From Choristoneura fumiferana (taxonomy: Eukaryota > Arthropoda > Insecta > Lepidoptera > Tortricidae): DNA of 64,000 nucleotides. Location: NCBI RefSeq assembly GCF_025370935.1, contig NC_133500.1, forward strand, positions 11,486,236-11,550,235, read 5' to 3'. Of the stretch, positions 23,101-32,100 are shown in pieces. The notes beneath the pieces were generated by a model. The model was not told the DNA's origin. It saw nothing but the letters and a program-made list of their open reading frames with translations, and searched no databases. The stretch's first letter is position 1. Each line of letters starts with the position of its first letter. The position numbers and the translations under genes were made by a program.

Positions 23101-26100
23101 CGTGTCGGTACCGTTGACCATCAGTGGTGTAGCGGTATAGCACGCGGTACGGAATACCGAGGACCTGGGTTCGATTCCCAGTGATGGTCTTATTTTTCTG
23201 GTTTTTCTGTGCATCTGTATTTCACTTTGTATTTTCAATTTAGGTTTTACGGGATGACCGTAAAAGTAAAAATTTGGAATTTAAATAAAAAATACAAAAA
23301 GATTCCAAAAAACCAATCTTAAAGTATGGCCACTTTTTGAGTGGAATTTGTTCTGAGTTACGCTTCCTGACTTATTATTTATGTATTTTTATGAAAGATG
23401 AATAATTATTATTATTATTATAATTATCGCAGTTATGCACGAATTGATTGAACGAAAGTAATGTCATTTAGATATTTTTGTTCGAAAATGACAATGCGAA
23501 GTGTATTCAAATAGGTACGCACAGGGTTCTCCTATGGTAGCCCGAAAAAATTTAATCCTATTTTCACTACCACTAATTTCACTAGCCCTAAAACAAAGAA
23601 GCCGAACTTTTAATTTTCCTAACTATTTATTAGCCCTAATTTTAACATTTCGAAATTACGTGGTACCTAATTTCAAGCCCTAACATAAAAAAGCTGAAAC
23701 ACTAATTTTCGTCAAATGTATTGATTGGAATACCTTCATTTACTTACTGTAATTTAGCAACATATTGAACGGCGTCCAACCTACTTTCCTAGTGAGAGTT
23801 ATCCTGGCTGCTATAAAAAAAACCTAACATCGAAGGCTAAGGCGCCTTAGACTTCTGAACCTAAACTATCCAAGTCGCTTCTGCACTCGAACCGCTTCTC
23901 TCGCTCGCACAAATTTTGAAGTTCCGCGTCGGTCAGGCGCTCCGCGCCTTGTCAAAAGTCTAACCTAACCTAACCCATGCGGATATAATTTACCTAATTG
24001 AGTATTTGTTTTTCATGTGCAATGATTAGGACTTATGGCTATTAGGTCTATTAATCATTAGGAATAATCATTGTAAGTTTTAGTAATATTAGAGCATTTA
24101 ATGTTTAGTACAAGTAAACATTAGGATGTAAAGCTTTAGGACTAATAATCAATTCGGACATACCATGTTTAGCTGTCATGATATTAGGGCCAATGAAAAT
24201 TATATCTAACGTTGGTATGCCTAGTGAAATTAGATTTTATGATACTCGGGGATGAACCTACGCACAGATACCTTCATTCAGTCATTCGAATCCATTCGTG
24301 CCAATTGTCGTGAATCGAGCAGTTCATCAGTAAGGTTGGTGACATACATGAGATCAGGCCGGAAGCGGTGTATGATGGCGCAGAGGGCCAGGCCCGACCG
24401 GAAGCTGGTCGTCAGGTTGGTGACCCGACACGCCTTGTACTCCGCGGTGACGGCTTGGCACCACTCCAATAGGTCTTGTACCTGACGAATTGTAACAACT
24501 GCTATGTATTAATGTTATATGCAATGAATAAATTAACATGACAGAATGGCTTTACAAACTAAGTCACCCGAACAATGTTGAAAATGTGAAAATTGGTGGA
24601 TTTTTTTTTGCTGGTAAATATAGCCCATGTGTAAGATTGTTTTGAATTGGTCCAGTAGTTTTTGAGTTTATTCGTAACACACATCCAAAAATACAAATCT
24701 TTTCACTTTTTAATAAATATTAGTATACTGGTATATAAGTATACTGGGATAATATTTTCAAGGGTATTGTAGACGGTTCCATTTTTTGTTATTTTTTTTT
24801 GGAGTCGGTTTTACTTTTTTCTTAAAAAATTCTTTCTTTATTTCTCACTTTTTAGTGATTCGTAGCCAAGTACATCTCACAACGATTCATGAAGCCCAAA
24901 CACGGCTTAGTTACGTTGTTTTATAACAGAGTTCCGTTGCCTACCTTCCGGCTTCTGCATCAGATCAGTTCGAAAAAATCATTAACTTATAGCTCCCTTC
25001 TTGTCGCTTAATCTAGGTATATTAATCATGATCGTTTCGGTTTGTCTCATGACGAGCGAGCATTACTTAGCTTTGACGAGTTCCATTGGTCATCTATGGT
25101 CTTCTCATCAGATCCAGTTTACCAAATGATACTTCTGAATGTAAATGCTTATGGGTGTAGTTATTGTACGACCTGGACAATGCTCGACCGATTTTGGTAC
25201 GACCTGATAATTCAATCACATTTCACTTGGAACACGGGTCGAGCTTTATCACCCTGTACCGATAATGTACAAGGTGCTATTGGACAACCTGATTTTGTAC
25301 GACCTAATAATCGGAGCACACTTTTGACAGAAAGCATTCGCACGATTGATCATGTTTTTCGTGTATACCGAATATTAATAAATTTAGTAGAAAATAAAAT
25401 AATTTGGTCCTGGCGCTTCGCCGGCCGCTGCCGCGGCACGCTCGCTATTGGACCATTGGACCTAACACAACCTAACACAAATCTATGGTCATTCGATTCG
25501 ATTGGATTCCGATTATAACGACGTACAATAACAGGTCGAGCATTAACAGGCCGAGCAAAAATTTGGACATCCTAATAATGTACGACCTAATATTGTACAA
25601 CTTGATAATTATAATCCAAAAATTTTTCGTATTATCAGGTCGTACAGTGATGGCTGAGCAGTATAGGGTCGAGCATTACTGGTCCCCATGCTTATCTTAA
25701 TGCTAAAAATGCCAAAATCGTCATAGTTGTCCCTATAAAATTTGAAGTTTTGCCCTCGATTTCCCTAGGATCCCATAACCTCAGAAGAGTACCCTTTTGA
25801 ATAAAAAAACAATTTTGAAAATCGGTCCACAATCGACTGAGTAATCGGTGAACATACATAAAAAAAAATACAAACATTGGAACATAGAACCTCCTCCTTT
25901 TTTTGTAGTCGGTTAAAAAATAAATAAGCTCACCGGCGTTTTGTCCTTGTCCACCCTTCCAGGCACCAACTTCTCCTCCCCAGTAGGAGTTTTATCCGAA
26001 TCATCCTTCTCATTCTCATTTCTGTCCAGGGCTATACTATTAAAATTAGATTTCAACTCCAGCGGTTTCAGATTCGTTCGCGAAATCATCTTTGGTTTGA

Positions 26101-29100
26101 ACATTACATTTTTGAAATTCTCTTGGGGGGTAGTCACTTTGGGGGTGGACGTCTTAGGTTCGCATTTGAGCGTTAGTTTGTTTAAAAACTCATGTTTTTT
26201 TGGTATGGTGTCGATTATTTTGAGGTCGTTGGTGGGAGTCTGGTCGGAGACGGGTGTGGAGGGGGTGATAGGGGTTATGGGGGTGAGAGGGGCGGTGGGG
26301 GTGCGCGAGTTGTCGAAGTTGAGGCTCTGCACGCTGTTGGGGGTGGCTGCTATGTCGCTGTTGGTGAGGCTTTGGGTCATCTCTTCCATCTGCTGCCGGA
26401 GATCGGACATCTGAGGACAATATTTGTTTAACTTAAATATACTTTAAGTGGCACACATTGGGAAAAAAACTGGCTAAGTCCGAGTCGGACTCGCGCACGA
26501 AGGGTTCCGTGCCATTATCTATACAATATTAGACATTAGAAAAAAAAACGGCAAAAAAATCACGTTTGTTGTATGGGAGCCCCCCTTAAATATTTATTTT
26601 ATTCTGTTTTTAGTATTTGTTGTTATAGCGGCCACAGTTCCAAGGGCATAACCTGTGAAAATTTCAACTGTCTAACTATCACAGTTCATGAGATAAAGAC
26701 TGGTGATAGACGGACGGACGGACAGCGAAGTCTTAGTAATAGGGTCCCATTTTTACCCTTTGGGTACGGAACCCTAAAAAAGAGAAAAGATGTGCTAGAG
26801 CTGGATATATAAAAAAATACTTTCAGCCTTTATACAATAACGAAGGCATGGCTGTCGCGAGCTCTTGCTCTATAAATAAAGTTAATACGCATATATTTTT
26901 TAGATTAGCCCAAAAAGTGAATTACCAGGTAGTTTCTATCAAACTAACAAAGATATCTGTCGAAGTTAACGGAAATCAAGAGAAATACGGTGTATAAAGC
27001 TAGCCAATATAGACAATGGCACGAGTATATTCAACGAAAGCTGAATGTACAGTCAGAAAGATTACCTGTCTTGTAGAATTGTCGGACAGCGTATAATCGT
27101 CCTCGTCCAAGTCTTCCAACACGGCGATGTCAGAATTGTTGTTCACAGAGAGCAACGACGCCAGCGACTGCATGTCTTCGTCGCTGGAGAAGAAACATAT
27201 GAAGAGAATCAACTTTTAAACCAGGGCCAGAAGCTCATTGAAATTCATGAGACAGACGGAATATAGTTTTAAATCATTTGACAACAGTCGCATGTAGAAC
27301 CAGCAACAGATTTTCATGACTAAATTGTTGCAATACAATAAAAAAAAAATTTGTATTTGTTTTATTAGTGTTATTTATTATTATTTTATTAATGATTAAA
27401 TATAATGACCCGGATAACTCACGTCTAAACTCGAGCTAAACTCGATTTAAGACGTGAGTTATCCGGGTCATTATATTTAATGAGTGAGTCTCACGGTAGT
27501 TTCATGTTTATTAATGATTTTTTTCATTTTCTGGTAAGTATGCTTTGTAATTTAATTCGGATTTGTTTTGTTTATTTTAATGTAATTTATGTGAATGAAA
27601 TAAAAATAGTTGAAGAAAAGAATATAAATATGAATGTAACACTATGTTTAAGACTATTGCGGTGATTAATAATTTTATGATTTGAATTCGGGTTTTGTTC
27701 CGAAATATCGAGCTTCTCTAAAAACAAGGTACGGGGAACAAAACCCGAATTTAAATCATAAAATATGGATTTTGCTATGCCCGCGCCCTTGTAGGGTCCA
27801 TGTTTGTATTGGTTAGAATTAAGAATATATTTTAAATATCATGGTTGGTATATAAATAAATGAATACTGGCCACGTGGCCTGCAGTTAACAGAATGACCA
27901 AAAAGCAAATTTACTTATTAAACTTAATAATCAACAAATATAAATGTCAGTTTTTCACTCACTTCCAGTGGTCAGATTGACTTGAAATTTAGCATACTTA
28001 TGTAAATCAAGGGAAAATGACTTGAGCTTCTATGGGCGTGTACATGAAAAACAGGGTCGGTATTTCCATGTCGGTATTATCCGTGCCGGGAAAGAGTGTC
28101 ACCCTAAATCAATAAATAAAAAAATAAATCAATCAATACTCGATTAATCACGGTCAGTTTTTATGTAAAAAAAATATCTGATGGCATCCTGGTAGTTCGG
28201 CCAGGACCGTCTCCGCAGGAGGGAACTCCTCAATGGTTAATAGCGTCGACTTGAAATTTGGTACGGGATACTTTAGATGACCAAGACAAACGAACGAAGA
28301 TGAGTAAGACAGCCGGTGAAATTACTGGCACTTGAGGTATACCATCTTAGGCCTCTAGGTTGGTAACGCATCTGCAATCCCCCTGTGTTGCAGGTGTCTA
28401 TAGGCGGTGGTGATCTCTTACTATCAGGAGACCCACTTGCTTGTTTGCGATCCAGTCGAAGAAAAAAATAATACCATGCAAGTACGGTCAACAAAAAAAC
28501 TTGTATTAATAACCTAACCAACAAAAAGTTGGAAAATCCCCGACTTTGTCACTTCAAAGTTCAATATCTCAAAAATGGCTAAACCGATTTAAATGAAACA
28601 TGTCTAAGAAACATCGCTAGAAAACCGCATTCAAATTAGTCCACCCGTTTAAGAGCTACGTTGCCACAGCCAGACACACATAGCGGTCAAACTTATAACA
28701 CCCCTCTTTTTGGGTCGGTGGTTAAAAATGACATTATTTAGATCTATGTAGCAGTACTGACGTGGCCTGCCCCTCCCTTAGCAGCACGCAGTGCAGCGTC
28801 AGATGCAACGCGGCGGCCGCTATCTTGGAGCTGGTGGGCTCCAGCGTCAGCATCAACGCGCGTTGCGACGGCTCCAGGGAGGCGTATTTGCGCATGTTGA
28901 GAGCGCATACCGCCAGCCGGCGGCGCTTGCCCGTTGGAGACACCTGGGACAGATATTTGACGATGACATAATGAGCTATCTCCTACTATTTATATTTTGG
29001 TGAGAGTGCGCAGGAATTACACGGTTTAATTCCTCTATCTCCATTTTACCAATGGATATCCTGGCCTGACTTGATAAGGTTTAATTGTTCGAAAATGGTT

Positions 29101-32100
29101 AAACTGAGCAAGTGTTGCCATACATTCTAGTGTGTATATGTCTTTATTTTATGTGTTTAGTTTTAATGGGTCCCACTGAAAAACAGCGTTGTGGCTTGCC
29201 GCAACATTATGCTGAGGTCCCAATTTATACTATTCGATGTTTTTTTTAAATTATTATTTCATCCTAACGTGTTTTTTCTGTGTATCGAATAGCAGCATCA
29301 CGTTGACATCACGCAGAAATCTCCTGATTCCTCCTGGCTCCTGGTTAGTTCCGAAAGAGTGTGACGTCTGTCTACGCAACATAGATGTCGCTAGTGCTGC
29401 TGCTTAAGTAGCATAGTAGAAATAAGCAACCTGAGATACCTGGACCTGGAAAGGACCTGGGTTCGATTCCCAGTGCTGGTCTCTTTTTCTGGTTTTTCTA
29501 TGCATCCTTGTCTCAGTTTGTATTTACGATATGGTTTCACGGGATACCCGTAAAAGTAACAAATTTGGAGTTGAAATAAAAAATACAAAAAGACTCCAAA
29601 AAATCAATCAAAATAACGGCCCTATCGATCAAAACTTTAGGCATGCGCTATAGGAATCTCCCGTACTCGGTATGCGGGCCCTATTGACCAATTAAAAAGG
29701 TTCATGCTTCATGGAAATCTCCCGGATGCCGTATGCGGGCCCTATCGACCAATAAAAACGGTTCCCCGAATGCAGGCCGTATGACATGCTTCATGGAAAC
29801 CTCCCGTATTCCGCATTACGGCCCTATCGACCAATAAAAACGGTTCCCCGAATGCGGGCCGTACGACATGCTTCATGGAAATCTCCCGTCCGACTGCGGG
29901 CAATGAAATGCCTTCGTACTCACATCTTCCAGCACGAAGGTCCAGTCCTTGTCCTCGAGCTCGTTGGTGCGCGCATCCTTGAACAGCGTCACGGCCACCG
30001 TCTGGTTGGCCGGCACGACAAACACCACGCTGCCTCTGCAACAAACAAACACATTTTAAAGCAGGACTTAAAGGGGCGCCTGAAGCCTATACCAGGGCGC
30101 CGGACTTAAAGGGGCGCCTGAAGCCTATACCAGGGCGCCGGACTTAAAGGGGCGCCTGAAGCCTATACCAGGGCGCCGGACTTAAAGGGGCGCCTGAAGC
30201 CTATACCAGGGCGCCGGACTTAAAGGGGCGCCTGAAGCCTATACCAGGGCGCCGGACTTAAAGGGGCGCCTGAAGCCTATACCAGGGCGCCTGATGCCTA
30301 TACCAGGGCGCCGGACTTAAAGGGGCGCCTGAAGCATATACCAGGGCGCCGGACTTAAAGGGGCGCCTGAAGCCTATACCAGGGCGCCGGACTTAAAGGG
30401 GCGCCTGAAGCCTATACTTTCTAGAAATTTCCCAAAACTTGGGGGCGCCGTGGAAATCTCGCCCAGGGCGCTAGAACTGCTAATACCGGCACTGTCTGGT
30501 GGAAACAGCTGAGCGAAGCGAGGCGAGATAAATGAAGCGTTTCTATTGGTTCATGAAAAATACATTCCTCGCAACACATCCTCGCACATCTCTGGTGGAA
30601 ACAGAGCCATAGAGTCGTATAAGATATATATGCACGCTTTGCTATGTCAAATATTGGTGCTAGTGACTGTACGTGTCCTTACTTGAGGGGGTCTTTAAGC
30701 GAGGGCTCCCATTCGACCGGCTCGGTGATTACGCGCCGCGACCGCCGCGTCCACACTATGGACAGCTTGTTCGGTTTCCTGGAAAAAAGAATACCAATAT
30801 TGGGATGTTTTCGAGGGAGAATTATTGCAAAATCACGTGGACTAGTTGCTATCGTACACTTATGTAGGGAACTGAACATAATTAACTTGAGTCGCATTGA
30901 GAATTGCAGCGTAAAGTTATATACAAAATTGTGCGAGCACCGCCTAAAAACATCCTCATTTCCTCATCGACTGCTGACGTATTGACCGTCGCCGACGCTG
31001 TGCGTTGCGTTCAGACGTCGATCGGAATGTTGACGCTGACTTTAGACTTCGTGTATAGCATAAAATAGAAGACCATAGCCGTAAGCGCGGTGTAACCAGC
31101 CGTTGCCGCGCTGTCGCTTAACGGCCCACGCTAGCTGCCGCGGTTTACACGGAGCTGGTGGACGCCTAATGAGAAATAGTATGAGCACCGCTAACTGCGA
31201 GCGTAGCCCTAAGATCTGCTTGTGGTTACCATTTGCAGTAGCGGCGTTAGGGTAGGGCGCGGTGAGGCGACCGCCCAGGGCGCCGGACTTAAAGGGGCGC
31301 CTGCAAGCACCCATTTTATCCTCTCGCTCATTGAGCAAAGCCTAAAGGTCAACAGAGTGTCTGGAACTCGGCCGCGCGCTTGTTGACCGCGCTGTGACGC
31401 CTAAGGTCTGGTTGGAGTTACCATTTGGGCGTGGTGTCGAGGTCGACGCGGTGGTGGGACGCGGTGTATTGGAACTCGGCCGCGCGCTTGTTGACGCGCT
31501 GAGCCGTCAGCGCGCTGTGACCAGCCGTTGCCGCGCTGACGCCTAAGGTCTGGTTGTAGTTACCATTTGGGCGTGGTGTCGAGGTCGACGCGGTGGTAGG
31601 ACGCGGTGTATTGGAACTTGGCCGCGCGCTTGTTGACGCGCTGAGCCGTCAGCGCGCTGTGACCAGCCGTTGCCGCGCTGACGCCTAAGGTCTGGTTGTA
31701 GTTACCATTTGGGCGTGGTGTCGAGGTCGACGCGGTGGTAGGACGCGGTGTATTGAAACTTGGCCGCGCGCTTGTTGACGCGCTGAGCCGTCAGCGCGCT
31801 GTGACCAGCCGTTGCCGCGCTGACGCCTAAGGTCTGGTTGTAGTTACCATTTGGGCGTGGTGTCGAGGTCGACGCGGTGGTAGGACGCGGTGTATTGGAA
31901 CTTGGCCGCGCGCTTGTTGACGCGCTGAGCCGTTAGCGCGCTGTGACCAGCCGTTGCCGCGCTGACGCCTAAGGTCTGGTTGTAGTTACCATTTGGGCGT
32001 GGTGTCGAGGTCGACGCGGTGGTAGGACGCGGTGTATTGAAACTTGGCCGCGCGCTTGTTGACGCGCTGAGCCGTCAGCGCGCTGTGACCAGCCGTTGCC

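Noticed and set aside
25042..25518. 158-codon plus-strand ORF
   Set aside because: Lies in a word-repeat patch inside Ehbp1 intron 6; composition is not coding-like and I see no domain.
25941..26414. 157-codon plus-strand ORF
   Set aside because: Exact antisense shadow of Ehbp1 exon 6, whose frame is supported by phase and splice sites.
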